Part shown: piece after piece, positions 7,913-16,139 of the stretch
How the letters are laid out: each line of letters opens with the position of its first letter
Position numbering within the stretch: the first letter of the stretch is position 1
From: Bacteroidota bacterium
GTDB lineage: Bacteria; Bacteroidota; Bacteroidia; Flavobacteriales; Flavobacteriaceae
NCBI GenBank assembly: GCA_018829465.1
Contig: JAHJTN010000010.1
Span: forward strand, 1 to 64,000
Length of the DNA stretch: 64,000 bases
Direction of reading: 5' to 3'
Made by a program: the position numbers and the translations under genes
The notes under the pieces: model-generated
Database searches by the model: none
What the model saw: only the letters and a program-made list of their open reading frames with translations
Told to the model about the DNA's origin: nothing

Positions 7913-8773
7913 ATGGATATTCAATCAGATTTTTTTGAATCGGAGCTTAAACGCATCATTCAGAATGCCTTGCGTGAAGATATCGGCGACGGCGATCACA
8001 GTTCGTTGGCATGCATCCCGAACAAAGCTCAAGGCAGCGCCAAACTTTTGGTAAAGGACAGCGGCGTGCTTGCAGGTGTTGCTTTTGCACAAGCCGTTTG
8101 CAGAGAAGTTGACGCCTCTTTGCAAATGGATGTTTTTATGCGTGATGGTGAAGCGGTCAAACCCGGCGATGTGGCTTTTCACCTCCACGGTTCCGTGCAA
8201 GCTATTTTGAAGGCCGAAAGACTCATGCTAAATGGCATGCAGCGGATGAGTGCGATAGCCACTAAAACAAAAAAATATTCGGATGCCTTGCAAGGCACTA
8301 ATACCAAAATTTTAGACACCCGAAAAACCACACCCGGCATTCGGTTGTTGGAAAAATGGGCGGTACAGATCGGTGGCGGCACCAACCATCGGTTTGGGCT
8401 TTTTGACGCTATAATGCTCAAAGACAACCATATTGATTTTGCCGGTGGTGTTGCCAAAGCCATTTCACTGACCAAAGAATACCTCAAAAAAAATCAAAAA
8501 AAACTACCCATTATAGTAGAAGCACGAAACATCACAGAAATACAAGAAATTTTGAAGGAAGGTGGCATACAACGCATACTGATTGATAATTTTAGTGTGC
8601 CTGACACCAAAAAGGCCGTTGCACTTATCGGATCGAGCTGCGAAACCGAATCATCCGGTGGCATCACTTTCCAAACCCTGAGATCCTATGCCGATTGTGG
8701 TGTGAACTATATATCTTCGGGTGCGCTCACCCACGCTGTCAACAATTTAGATTTAAGCTTAAAAGCGCTATAA
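7913..8773 (+). CDS. nadC: Nicotinate-nucleotide pyrophosphorylase (carboxylating)
   Basis: NadC converts quinolinate and PRPP into nicotinate mononucleotide, the step that joins de novo synthesis to the shared NAD pathway. The 286 residues show the N-terminal EDIGDGDHSS motif, LNGMQRMSAIATKT, the active-site DTRKTTPGIRLLEKWAVQIGGG in consecutive segments with the RKTTPG core, and IMLKDNH. The C-terminal GVNYISSGALTHAV is the phosphate-binding part of the barrel. Start is the ATG at 7913 right after its promoter. The next gene begins two bases after the stop. Confidence 0.96.
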   Translation: MDIQSDFFESELKRIIQNALREDIGDGDHSSLACIPNKAQGSAKLLVKDSGVLAGVAFAQAVCREVDASLQMDVFMRDGEAVKPGDVAFHLHGSVQAILKAERLMLNGMQRMSAIATKTKKYSDALQGTNTKILDTRKTTPGIRLLEKWAVQIGGGTNHRFGLFDAIMLKDNHIDFAGGVAKAISLTKEYLKKNQKKLPIIVEARNITEIQEILKEGGIQRILIDNFSVPDTKKAVALIGSSCETESSGGITFQTLRSYADCGVNYISSGALTHAVNNLDLSLKAL

Positions 8774-8774
8774 T

Positions 8775-9710
8775 ATGCCATCAGAAATTGAGAGCAAACT
8801 CGCTAAAATTCCCTTGATTTGCTCTTTGGTAAATTTGGGAAATATGATTAAAATTCCGGGCTTTGAAGGCTTGACGCTGTATAATGTGTTGGAACTCTAT
8901 ATTGTTGGCATCATAAAAGGTGCGCTGACCTCTCGCGCAGGGTCGGTATCTTTTAGTTTTTTTATGGCCATTTTTCCTTTTTTACTCTTTGTACTCAACC
9001 TGATTCCTTATGTCCCGATTGAGGATTTTCAAGCCGATGTTGTTGCCTTTATAGATGAGCTGTTACCACCACAAACCTCCGATTTTTTCAATGGCATCAT
9101 TATCGATATTATGGAAAACCGACATGGAGGTTTGCTGTCATTTGTGATAATTCTATCCCTTTTCTTATCAGCCAACGGCGTGCATTCTATTTTTGCTGCT
9201 TTTGAAAATTCCTATCACGTGGAAGTAAACAGGTCCTTTTTTAAACAATATTTTTCGTCTTTGGGCGTCGCATTGATACTTGGCATCATGCTGCTCATCA
9301 CAGTAGTAGGCATCGTGTTTTTTGAGTTGGTTGTCCGGTTGCTGATAGAACAAGAAATTATTACCGATGCCATTTTTTGGATTACCATAGGTAAACTTTT
9401 TTTCTATTTGACTATGATTGTCCTGTCTGTAGGTATCTTGTATTATTTTGGCACGGCCAAGTGTAATCGGTCCCGCTTTTTTTCGGTTGGCTTGTTGGTG
9501 ACTTCTCTTCTCATCATTGGTACAACCTATCTTTTTGGTGTGTATGTAGAAAATTTTTCGCAATATAACGAACTCTATGGCTCTATTGGTGCATTGCTCA
9601 TTTTGATGATTTACATATGGCTAAATGCCAATATTTTACTACTTGGTTTTGAACTCAATGCCACATTAAAAAGATTAAAAGAAGGTATTTCAAGCCCTAA
9701 AACTTCCTGA
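8775..9710 (+). CDS. YihY/BrkB family inner-membrane protein
   Basis: This 311-residue protein has about six hydrophobic segments and the family's early RAGSVSFSFFMAIFPFLLF motif near residue 55, then a central loop with SFVIILSLFLSANGV. The family was once annotated as ribonuclease BN, which is incorrect; its function remains unclear, with transport or envelope roles proposed. The gene follows nadC by one base and precedes priA by three, so nadC, this gene and priA probably share a transcript. Only the family assignment is secure. Confidence 0.85.
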   Translation: MPSEIESKLAKIPLICSLVNLGNMIKIPGFEGLTLYNVLELYIVGIIKGALTSRAGSVSFSFFMAIFPFLLFVLNLIPYVPIEDFQADVVAFIDELLPPQTSDFFNGIIIDIMENRHGGLLSFVIILSLFLSANGVHSIFAAFENSYHVEVNRSFFKQYFSSLGVALILGIMLLITVVGIVFFELVVRLLIEQEIITDAIFWITIGKLFFYLTMIVLSVGILYYFGTAKCNRSRFFSVGLLVTSLLIIGTTYLFGVYVENFSQYNELYGSIGALLILMIYIWLNANILLLGFELNATLKRLKEGISSPKTS

Positions 9711-9713
9711 TTT

Positions 9714-12161
9714 ATGACCTTCTTTGCCGACATCCTTTTGCCCATATCACTACCAAAACCCTTTACCTACGAAATCAATCGGGATGAAGCATTGTTTCTT
9801 AAAAAAGGCATGCGTGTGGCGGTGCCTTTTGGAAAAACAAAAATTGTAACAGGACTTGTCTATGGCGTGCATCAAAATCCGCCGGCCTACGAAACCAAAG
9901 AAATCTATCAAATTTTAGATACAGAGCCAATGGTGACCCATACACAAATAGATTTTTGGGAATGGATTGCCTCCTATTATTTGTGTACAATAGGCGAAGT
10001 GATGCGGGCTGCCCTGCCGGGTATATTGCTCATAGAGAGTGAAACTAAATTTATACGTCACCGCCAAGCTGATGACAGCACAACACTCAGCGATGATGCT
10101 TTTTTACTGATGGAAGCCTTTGACATGCAAGCCATTTTAACTTTAAAAGACATATCCGGTATCCTAAACAAAAAAAATGTAATGCCTGTCGTAAAAGGGT
10201 TGATGGAAAAACAACTGATAGAAGTAGAAGAAGTTTTACAAGAAGGATACAAACCGAAAACCGAAAAATACCTGTCGCTGCATCCACAGTTTTCGGTGGA
10301 GAACGATTTACGTGATTTGTTAGATAAAATGAACCGAGCACCAAAACAAAGGGAGGCATTTTTATCTTTTGTGGCACTTTACCAAGTCTTGAAAAAACCG
10401 ATACGCAAAGTAGATGTGGTTCAAAAAATAGGCAAAGAGGCTTCGGCATTGCAAAAATTGATTGAAAAAGAAATACTGTTGGAGAGCAAAGTGGAGGTTG
10501 ATCGTGTCATCTTTGATCATTTGCCGCTGATTGCGCCAAAAAAGTTAACGCCGGATCAAAAAAAGGCTTTAGAATCTGTACAACAAAGTTTTTTGGATAA
10601 AGATTGTTGCTTGTTGCACGGTGTTACTTCATCCGGAAAAACTGAACTCTATGTTGAACTTATCAGCAAGTATATCGCCCTGGGAAAACAGGTACTCTAC
10701 TTGGTGCCTGAAATTGCCCTCACCACCCAAATCGTCATGCGACTCAGAGGATATTTTGGAGATGCTGTGGCTGTTTACCACTCCAAATACAATGCAAAAG
10801 AGCGTGTAGAAGTTTGGCAAAAAGTATTGGAAGGCTCCACCAAAGCCGGTATAGTCATTGGTGCGCGTTCGGCAATTTGGCTTCCGTTTTCCAATTTGGG
10901 ATTGGTGGTGGTTGACGAGGAGCACGAAACTTCTTACAAACAATTTGAGCCAAACCCCCGATACAACGCCAGAGACGCTGCCATTTACTTAGCAAAATCG
11001 CAAGGTGCCAAAGTGCTGCTAGGCACAGCCACACCTAGCCTTGAGAGTTTCTATAACGCTCAAAAAAACAAATACGGGTTTGTAAAATTGGATAAACGAT
11101 TTGGCGAATTTGACCCGCCTGAAATACAATTTGTGGACTTGCGCGAGGCCTACAAACGCAAGCAGATGAAAGGTTTTTTTTCCAAAGATTTGCTATCAGA
11201 AATGGAAAACACCTTGTCCAAGCAACAAAAAGTGATCTTGTTTAAAAACAGACGCGGCTTTGCACCCGTAGTAGAGTGCAAAGATTGTGGAAATGTGCCC
11301 TACTGTCCAAATTGCGATGTGAGCCTTACGTATCATCAAGGAAATCAAAAACTGCGTTGTCATTATTGTGGATTTGCTGCGGCTATGCCCACCAACTGTT
11401 TTGCTTGTGGCAGTATTCAGTTGGACACAAAAGGGTTTGGTACCGAGCAAGTGGAAGAAGATTTAAAAAAAATGTATCCCGATCTCAAAATCGGGCGGAT
11501 GGATTCGGACACCACACGTGGCAAAAATGCTTTCGACAAAATCATTAAGGCTTTTGAAGGCGGAGATTTTGACGTCTTAATTGGCACGCAAATGATTTCA
11601 AAAGGACTCAATTTTAAGCAGGTGGGGCTTGTGGGCGTATTGCAAGCAGACGACTTGCTTCACCAACCCGATTTCAGGGCGCACGAACGATGTTTTCAGC
11701 TGTTGCAACAATTATCAGGCCGTGTGGGCCGAGGCGATTTGAGAGGAAAAGTCATCATCCAAACCTACAGTCCCGGGCACGAAATTTTGCAGCAGGTAGC
11801 CGGTTCTGATTTTGATGGTATGTTTGCCAAAGAACTTCAACAAAGACAAGATTTTGAGTATCCGCCGTTTCAAAAACTTATAAAAATCACACTCAAGCAC
11901 AGAGACTACCACAAGACAGCACAAGCTGCCGAGTGGATGGCTGCCGGACTCAAAACGATGCCAAACGTAAAAGTGCTTGGTCCGGAGACGCCTGTTATCG
12001 GGCGTATTAGAAATGAACACATCAAACAACTTTTGGTGAAAACGCACAAGGACGCAGCCTTGCAGGATCGCAAAAAGTACATCTATAAACTCAGGGAAAA
12101 ATTGTTAACCACAAGAGATTTTAGAGCTGTAAAAATAGTATTGGATGTGGATAATTATTAG
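9714..12161 (+). CDS. priA: Primosomal replication restart helicase PriA
   Basis: PriA recognises stalled or repaired forks and reloads the replicative helicase. The 815-residue product has an N-terminal DNA-binding domain, a Walker A motif (GVTSSGKTE, about residue 303), a DEEH box (VVDEEHETSYK, about 399), the zinc-binding insert with paired cysteines (CKDCGNVPYCPNC, RCHYCG, NCFACG, about 522-572) and helicase motifs V-VI (GTQMISKGLNF, SGRVGRGD). All motifs look intact. The C-terminal domain reaches the expected length. It is the last gene of the nadC run; the stop codon touches the inverted repeat that bounds the toxin-antitoxin module. Confidence 0.96.
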   Translation: MTFFADILLPISLPKPFTYEINRDEALFLKKGMRVAVPFGKTKIVTGLVYGVHQNPPAYETKEIYQILDTEPMVTHTQIDFWEWIASYYLCTIGEVMRAALPGILLIESETKFIRHRQADDSTTLSDDAFLLMEAFDMQAILTLKDISGILNKKNVMPVVKGLMEKQLIEVEEVLQEGYKPKTEKYLSLHPQFSVENDLRDLLDKMNRAPKQREAFLSFVALYQVLKKPIRKVDVVQKIGKEASALQKLIEKEILLESKVEVDRVIFDHLPLIAPKKLTPDQKKALESVQQSFLDKDCCLLHGVTSSGKTELYVELISKYIALGKQVLYLVPEIALTTQIVMRLRGYFGDAVAVYHSKYNAKERVEVWQKVLEGSTKAGIVIGARSAIWLPFSNLGLVVVDEEHETSYKQFEPNPRYNARDAAIYLAKSQGAKVLLGTATPSLESFYNAQKNKYGFVKLDKRFGEFDPPEIQFVDLREAYKRKQMKGFFSKDLLSEMENTLSKQQKVILFKNRRGFAPVVECKDCGNVPYCPNCDVSLTYHQGNQKLRCHYCGFAAAMPTNCFACGSIQLDTKGFGTEQVEEDLKKMYPDLKIGRMDSDTTRGKNAFDKIIKAFEGGDFDVLIGTQMISKGLNFKQVGLVGVLQADDLLHQPDFRAHERCFQLLQQLSGRVGRGDLRGKVIIQTYSPGHEILQQVAGSDFDGMFAKELQQRQDFEYPPFQKLIKITLKHRDYHKTAQAAEWMAAGLKTMPNVKVLGPETPVIGRIRNEHIKQLLVKTHKDAALQDRKKYIYKLREKLLTTRDFRAVKIVLDVDNY

Positions 12162-12170
12162 TTGTGCAAC
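12161..12170. repeat. Left inverted repeat bounding the toxin-antitoxin module
   Basis: GTTGTGCAAC overlaps the last base of the priA stop codon. Its first nine bases recur inverted as TTGCACAAC at 12917-12925, just after the antitoxin gene. The two repeats enclose the toxin-antitoxin pair and little else. Confidence 0.5.
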
Positions 12171-12197
12171 AGCATAATCAGAACTACGAAAAAACAT

Positions 12198-12228
12198 TTG
12201 TTTCCTAAATAAGAAACATTTATCTTTG
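12198..12228 (+). promoter_or_regulatory. Toxin-antitoxin promoter with internal operator-like palindrome
   Basis: TTG at 12198-12200 and TATCTTTG at 12221-12228 are 20 bases apart. An inverted repeat, TGTTTC (12199-12204) and GAAACA (12213-12218) with an 8-base spacer, fills the space between the two boxes. It is a plausible binding site for the XRE antitoxin, which would block polymerase and give autoregulation. Confidence 0.65.
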
Positions 12229-12243
12229 TAAAAAAAGATTTAA

Positions 12244-12594
12244 ATGAACGAACTAAAATTTCGTGTTGATTTATTAGAAGAAGCGAAACAATTTCTTGAC
12301 AGTATTGACGAAAAAAGCCGTGAGAAAATAATTTATAACATTTGGAAATCACGAAGGACAAACGACAAAGAACTTTTTAAAAAGCTACAAGACGAAATTT
12401 GGGAATTTAGAACAAAATACAATAAAACGTATTACCGACTTTTTGCATTTTGGGATAAAACCGACAAAGAGGACACCATAGTTGTTTCAACACACGGAAT
12501 AATTAAAAAAACGGATAAAATCGCGAAAAAGGAGATTGAAAAAGCGGAACGAATTAGACAACAGTATTTTAACGAAAAAAACAAAAGAAAATGA
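12244..12594 (+). CDS. RelE/ParE-superfamily (HigB-like) toxin
   Basis: This 116-residue basic protein has the HigB/Gp49-type pattern: an N-terminal FRVDLLEEAKQFLDSIDEKSREKI helix pair in consecutive segments, the LFKKLQDEIWEFRTKYNKTYYRLFAF strand region and a C-terminal HGIIKKTDKIAKKEIEKA helix. Members typically cleave mRNA on the ribosome. The toxin comes first and the antitoxin second, the order usual for higBA. The reading frames overlap in ATGA, so translation is coupled. The DNA is clearly more A-rich than that of priA, which suggests recent acquisition. mRNA cleavage is inferred from the family. Confidence 0.85.
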   Translation: MNELKFRVDLLEEAKQFLDSIDEKSREKIIYNIWKSRRTNDKELFKKLQDEIWEFRTKYNKTYYRLFAFWDKTDKEDTIVVSTHGIIKKTDKIAKKEIEKAERIRQQYFNEKNKRK

Positions 12595-12899
12595 AAACAT
12601 ATAGTTTAGAAGAGCTGACTGACAGTTATATCGGAAAAAAAGGAACAAAAAAACGAGACGAATTTGAAAACGAACTTCGACTTGACTTACTTGGATATGA
12701 AATTAAAAAAGCAAGAAAAGAAAGAAAACTGACACAAGAACAACTCGGAGAACTTGTCGGAGTTAAAAAAGCACAGATTTCAAAAATCGAAAATAGCGCA
12801 ACTGACGCAAGATTTTCGACAATTTTAAAAGTGTTTAAAGTGTTAGGAGCGAAAGTAAAATTTGACGTAGAACTGAACGACCATAAATTAGCATACTAA
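12591..12899 (+). CDS. XRE-family antitoxin (HigA-like)
   Basis: The 102-residue protein carries a helix-turn-helix of the Cro/C1 type at about residues 38-92 (IKKARKERKLTQEQLGELVGVKKAQISKIEN in consecutive segments). Such antitoxins bind the HigB-like toxin and repress their own operon; the palindrome in the promoter at 12199-12218 is the likely operator. The C-terminal part (VLGAKVKFDVEL) resembles the dimerisation strand seen in this antitoxin group. The start codon overlaps the toxin stop. Confidence 0.88.
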   Translation: MKTYSLEELTDSYIGKKGTKKRDEFENELRLDLLGYEIKKARKERKLTQEQLGELVGVKKAQISKIENSATDARFSTILKVFKVLGAKVKFDVELNDHKLAY

Positions 12900-12916
12900 C
12901 CCGAAAAGAATGCCGA

Positions 12917-13036
12917 TTGCACAACATCGGCTATAGCAAATGCGGGCTAAAGTGCTAAAATGAAAGTGATTACACAAAATAAACTAATAGCTAAACGGAA
13001 AGGAAAGTGCCTTAAAAACCCGCACTTGCCATAGCC
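12917..13036. repeat. attC-like imperfect palindrome after the toxin-antitoxin module
   Basis: Beginning with TTGCACAAC (12917-12925, the inverse of 12161-12169), the region holds GGCTATAGCAAATGCGGG (12929-12946) and its near-perfect inverse CCCGCACTTGCCATAGCC (13019-13036), with 16 of 18 positions complementary. The arms span about 108 bp and are separated by an A-rich centre, within the size range of integron attC sites. No integron integrase is present in the window. A non-autonomous transposable element is an alternative. The remaining bases to 13207 contain no gene that I can see. Confidence 0.5.
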
Positions 13037-13207
13037 ACGGCCGTAAGGCTAAAATTAAATCATCATTCCTTAATCTTTTGGCGGTTTTTATAAGAAATTC
13101 TTGCCGTACATCAATGTTTGGGTTACCGTACTAATATAAATTTGTTTTATAAAAATTCGGGATATAAAAACCAAAAAGTAGAATTAGTAGCAAGTCTTGA
13201 AAGAATC

Positions 13208-14371
13208 TTATTTTGTAGGTGATGGACTCTTTATAAAATGATGTGGATAATTTGGTTTACGTTTTTGAAAAGTTAACACCGACTCTTTCCTTATTATACC
13301 ATCTTCAATATTAATCGCTTTTTGAATTGTAGCATTCTCCATCCAACTTCTACGACCTTCTAAAATGGTGGGTAAATATACAATTAGTGCCGCAGAAATT
13401 GACCTTGAAGCACTTTCCCATAAATAACTTGGCGTATGATCAACAGCATAATAGTCTACGCAATTAATATGTAGAATTGGATTTTTAAAAGTTGTAGGTT
13501 TTGCAAAATAGAATCCCATCCCTTCGTCGCAACTGACATCAATAATTAAACTTCCTGGTTTTAAAGTATGTTTTTCATCTTCTGTTACAAAATTTATAGG
13601 ATGGTCTGTATCTTGATAGGTTCCATTAATTATAATTTCAGATTCACTGATTAAATCGGATAAAGGTCGAACGGTACCATCGTGTTCTATAGTTACCATT
13701 CTGGCTTCTCCATTTTTACCTTCGCGGATACGAATATAATGAACATCCAATATTTCTTCTCTTACCTCATGATCAGGTCTCTGGATACAAATTGTAATAT
13801 CCCTGAAACCATGTGATTTAAGTGCATAAATAGCACCTCTACTAACCGCTCCAAAACTAAAAATAATTACTTTACGCTGATTACCATAATGACCATCAAT
13901 ACCCCTTAATTGCAAGGCATGGATAACGGCACAGTAACCTGCCATTTCATTATTCTTATAAAATATATGTCTGCCTACCTGACCGTTTGGAAACCAAACA
14001 AACATATCCTCAAAGGCAATTAACGTTAATTTTCGATCTATTGCAGTTTGAGTAATATCTCCTTGCTGTGCACAATGCGGATAGCCCCAAATAAATCCCC
14101 CTTCACGTATTTCTTGTAAGTCGGCTAAGACCGGTTTGGCAATTATAACTGCGCCAATATCAGCTAATAACTCATGGCGAGAAGCTATTCCTCCGGCGTG
14201 AGAAACAAAGTAATCATCAGCAACACCAAATGGTGCTCCATATCCCTTTTCAAAAATTAATTGTTTTCGAATGTCTTCTGGAAGTCGTGATAAATGATCT
14301 GGATGAATTGGGACACGTTTTTCATCTTCTTTTCTTGAAGTCCCAATAACTCCTAAGCTTGGTTTTTTCAT
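13208..14371 (-). CDS. Alanine dehydrogenase/PNT-family enzyme, possibly N5-(carboxyethyl)ornithine synthase-like
   Basis: This 387-residue protein starts like alanine dehydrogenases and transhydrogenase alpha chains (GVIGTSRKEDEKRVPIHP). The substrate arginine (R19) and the catalytic Lys and His of alanine dehydrogenase have likely counterparts in K79 (IIAKP) and H99 (GYPHCAQQGD). A degenerate dinucleotide-binding loop, SFGAVSRGA, is at about 172-180. Divergent members of this family form N5-(carboxyethyl)ornithine from ornithine and pyruvate, or act on lysine or saccharopine. I cannot choose among these substrates from sequence alone. The gene stands alone between AT-rich gaps next to the mobile toxin-antitoxin module, so it may be acquired. 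Confidence 0.75.
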   Translation of the reverse strand: MKKPSLGVIGTSRKEDEKRVPIHPDHLSRLPEDIRKQLIFEKGYGAPFGVADDYFVSHAGGIASRHELLADIGAVIIAKPVLADLQEIREGGFIWGYPHCAQQGDITQTAIDRKLTLIAFEDMFVWFPNGQVGRHIFYKNNEMAGYCAVIHALQLRGIDGHYGNQRKVIIFSFGAVSRGAIYALKSHGFRDITICIQRPDHEVREEILDVHYIRIREGKNGEARMVTIEHDGTVRPLSDLISESEIIINGTYQDTDHPINFVTEDEKHTLKPGSLIIDVSCDEGMGFYFAKPTTFKNPILHINCVDYYAVDHTPSYLWESASRSISAALIVYLPTILEGRRSWMENATIQKAINIEDGIIRKESVLTFQKRKPNYPHHFIKSPSPTK

Positions 14372-14930
14372 AAGTTCTCCTTTGTTGAAATTACTTTAAA
14401 TACATTAATGTCGGTTCGACAATCCGTAATTTAATGAGAAATTATTTGCTCTAGTAAGAAGTAATAGTATTAATGTAGCAAAATGAAGTAAGACTGATTG
14501 AAATCAAAGAAGGTATAAACCAGCTACAAATGTACTCAATTTTTATAAGAGATTCATGAATTAAAAAGTTGATAATAAAAAAGTTAATACCAAAATACCC
14601 AAAAACATTAGGACATTAAGCATGCGAATTTTTATCCTTGTATTGAAAAAAAGTATAAAATTTACATTTGAACATCATCGAAAAATTATGATTAAATAAA
14701 TTTTTCTGTGATATTAATTATCATAGCAATGATTTTAAATTTATTGTATTTTGATTATCCAAATAGTACTGATGCCAAAAAATAAATAATCCGAAAAAAA
14801 AAGAAATACCAACACCTTATACAACGCTTTTGCGGCACATGTGAATGAACCAAATTTTGCGCTTTTTACTCAACTTTACCTCCCAGTTGGAAAGTGCCCG
14901 CCAACTCCACATCACACGAAGAACCTCCGT
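14372..14930. other. 559-base AT-rich gap, no gene seen
   Basis: No reading frame with coding character was found on either strand. The one notable signal is CAAATGTA at 14527-14534, a minus-strand -7 box (TACATTTG), without a convincing TTG at the right distance. It could serve the PNT-family gene with a leader of about 150 bases. The part next to the LytTR gene (about 14820-14930) is less AT-rich and unlike the rest, but holds no recognisable element. Confidence 0.5.
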
Positions 14931-15626
14931 TTATTGAAGATTTAAGGCTTCTATTTCACTTCTCTTGTTTCGGCTCAGTGGAATAGAAACACCGCAAAGA
15001 ATAACGTTTTTAGAATCGTATCCGTCAATTCTGTGGTGGTTGATGATAAAAGATTTGTGAACCCGAATAAATTGATTTTTGGGCAAAGTGTTTTCGAAAT
15101 TCTTCATGGTTGACAGCACCATATAAGACGACAGATCGGTCACTATCTTGACGTAATCACCCATCGCTTCTATATATTTGATTTCGTGGAGGAAAACCTT
15201 CACGTTTTTTGAGTTGGCTTTTATAAAGATATAATCTTCGTTGTTGTCTAACGATTTTTGACTGCGGATTTTTTTGACAGCAATTGCCCTACTGACTGCC
15301 CTGTTAAACTTTTCGAGTGATACCGGTTTTTGCAGATAATCCGTTGCATCGTAATTAAACGCTTTAAAAGCATACTCTGTTTTGCCGGTGATAAAAATGA
15401 TTTGGGGCAAGGATTCCAGAGAATCCAACAAATCAAAACCCGTAAGAACCGGCATCTCAATATCCAAAAAAATGACATCTACTTCATGGCTTTTGAGATG
15501 TCTTTTAGCGTCCATAACATTGTCAAAATCCCCAGATAGCAACAAGTCTGAGTGTTGCTCAACCAATTTTTTAATGGACAGCTTTTGTATAAAAGAATCG
15601 TCAACTACAATACAATTGAGTTTCAT
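14931..15626 (-). CDS. LytTR-family response regulator
   Basis: This is a 231-residue two-domain regulator. The receiver domain (1 to about 120) has the acidic pair near residue 9-10 (VVDD), the phosphorylation site D55 (VIFLDIEMP) and a conserved lysine in DYLQKP. The LytTR DNA-binding domain (about 130-231) shows YIEAMGDYVKI and FIRVHKSFIIN, typical of the class. No partner histidine kinase lies next to it, although such kinases of the LytS/YehU type often do. The receiver ends directly in the LytTR domain without an extra module. Its target genes cannot be read from this window. Confidence 0.93.
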   Translation of the reverse strand: MKLNCIVVDDSFIQKLSIKKLVEQHSDLLLSGDFDNVMDAKRHLKSHEVDVIFLDIEMPVLTGFDLLDSLESLPQIIFITGKTEYAFKAFNYDATDYLQKPVSLEKFNRAVSRAIAVKKIRSQKSLDNNEDYIFIKANSKNVKVFLHEIKYIEAMGDYVKIVTDLSSYMVLSTMKNFENTLPKNQFIRVHKSFIINHHRIDGYDSKNVILCGVSIPLSRNKRSEIEALNLQ

Positions 15627-15649
15627 GTGTCTATTCTATTCGTTTTTCT

Positions 15650-15670
15650 GGTCATGCTTCGACTGCGCGA
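15650..15670 (-). repeat. Fragment of the dispersed intergenic repeat
   Basis: On the minus strand the sequence ends in GCAGTCGAAGCATGACC, matching the 3' end of the copies at 23001-23086, 28094-28171 and 36394-36453. It lies immediately upstream of the LytTR regulator. Confidence 0.6.
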
Positions 15671-15672
15671 TA

Positions 15673-15680
15673 CAAAGATA
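15673..15680 (-). promoter_or_regulatory. Candidate -7 box for the LytTR regulator
   Basis: Minus-strand TATCTTTG matches TAnnTTTG. No TTG is found 19-21 bases upstream, so the call is weak. The leader would be about 40 bases and would include the repeat fragment at 15650-15670. Confidence 0.35.
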
Positions 15681-15818
15681 TGCAATGCACTATTCATTAT
15701 AGGGCTTGGTTTTATAAATTCTTAAATAGGCATTTCATGATAGTAAAGATTTAGGACTAAACTGTAAAGTTAAATTAATTTAGCTAAAATCTACATTTTA
15801 TCAGGAAAAATAATGCCA

Positions 15819-16124
15819 TTATAGCTTGATACCTACAGAAAGCATCTCTCTGTATTCTCTTCTTTGTTTAAAGAATTTAGCTATAAAAGGACTGGTAGGT
15901 ACCACCCTTAACTTTCTTTGCTGCACATGGGCGAGCACTTTCATGACAAATTCATTTTTAAAATCTTCGTTTTGAAGTGCCTCGGGTGCGTTCAGCTTGG
16001 TCAAGAAAATTTTTCTTTCCTGCAATGCGTATTCAATGGTCGCTTTTTCCCGATCCACCACGCATTCAAACTGTCTCAAAAAATCATTGTCTTTAATCTC
16101 TGTCACATAAGTTTCTGTTGCCAT
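15819..16124 (-). CDS. Small GNAT-like N-acetyltransferase (YjdJ type)
   Basis: The 101-residue protein matches the compact Gcn5-related family (about 90-100 residues) whose members bind acetyl-CoA but lack parts of the full GNAT fold. Recognisable parts are the strand YALQERKIFLTKLNAPEAL, the central FVMKVLAHVQQRKLRVVPTSPF in consecutive segments and FIAKFFKQRREYREML at the end, corresponding to the usual CP-F-K--PEY-. It follows the pirin gene by 15 bases and is probably its operon partner. The substrate is not known. Confidence 0.8.
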   Translation of the reverse strand: MATETYVTEIKDNDFLRQFECVVDREKATIEYALQERKIFLTKLNAPEALQNEDFKNEFVMKVLAHVQQRKLRVVPTSPFIAKFFKQRREYREMLSVGIKL

Positions 16125-16139
16125 AATGTTCTTTTTGAA

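Noticed and set aside
12591-12899. Reading the XRE protein as a phage repressor
   Set aside because: No other phage gene is present, and the ATGA overlap with a RelE/HigB-like toxin fits an antitoxin.
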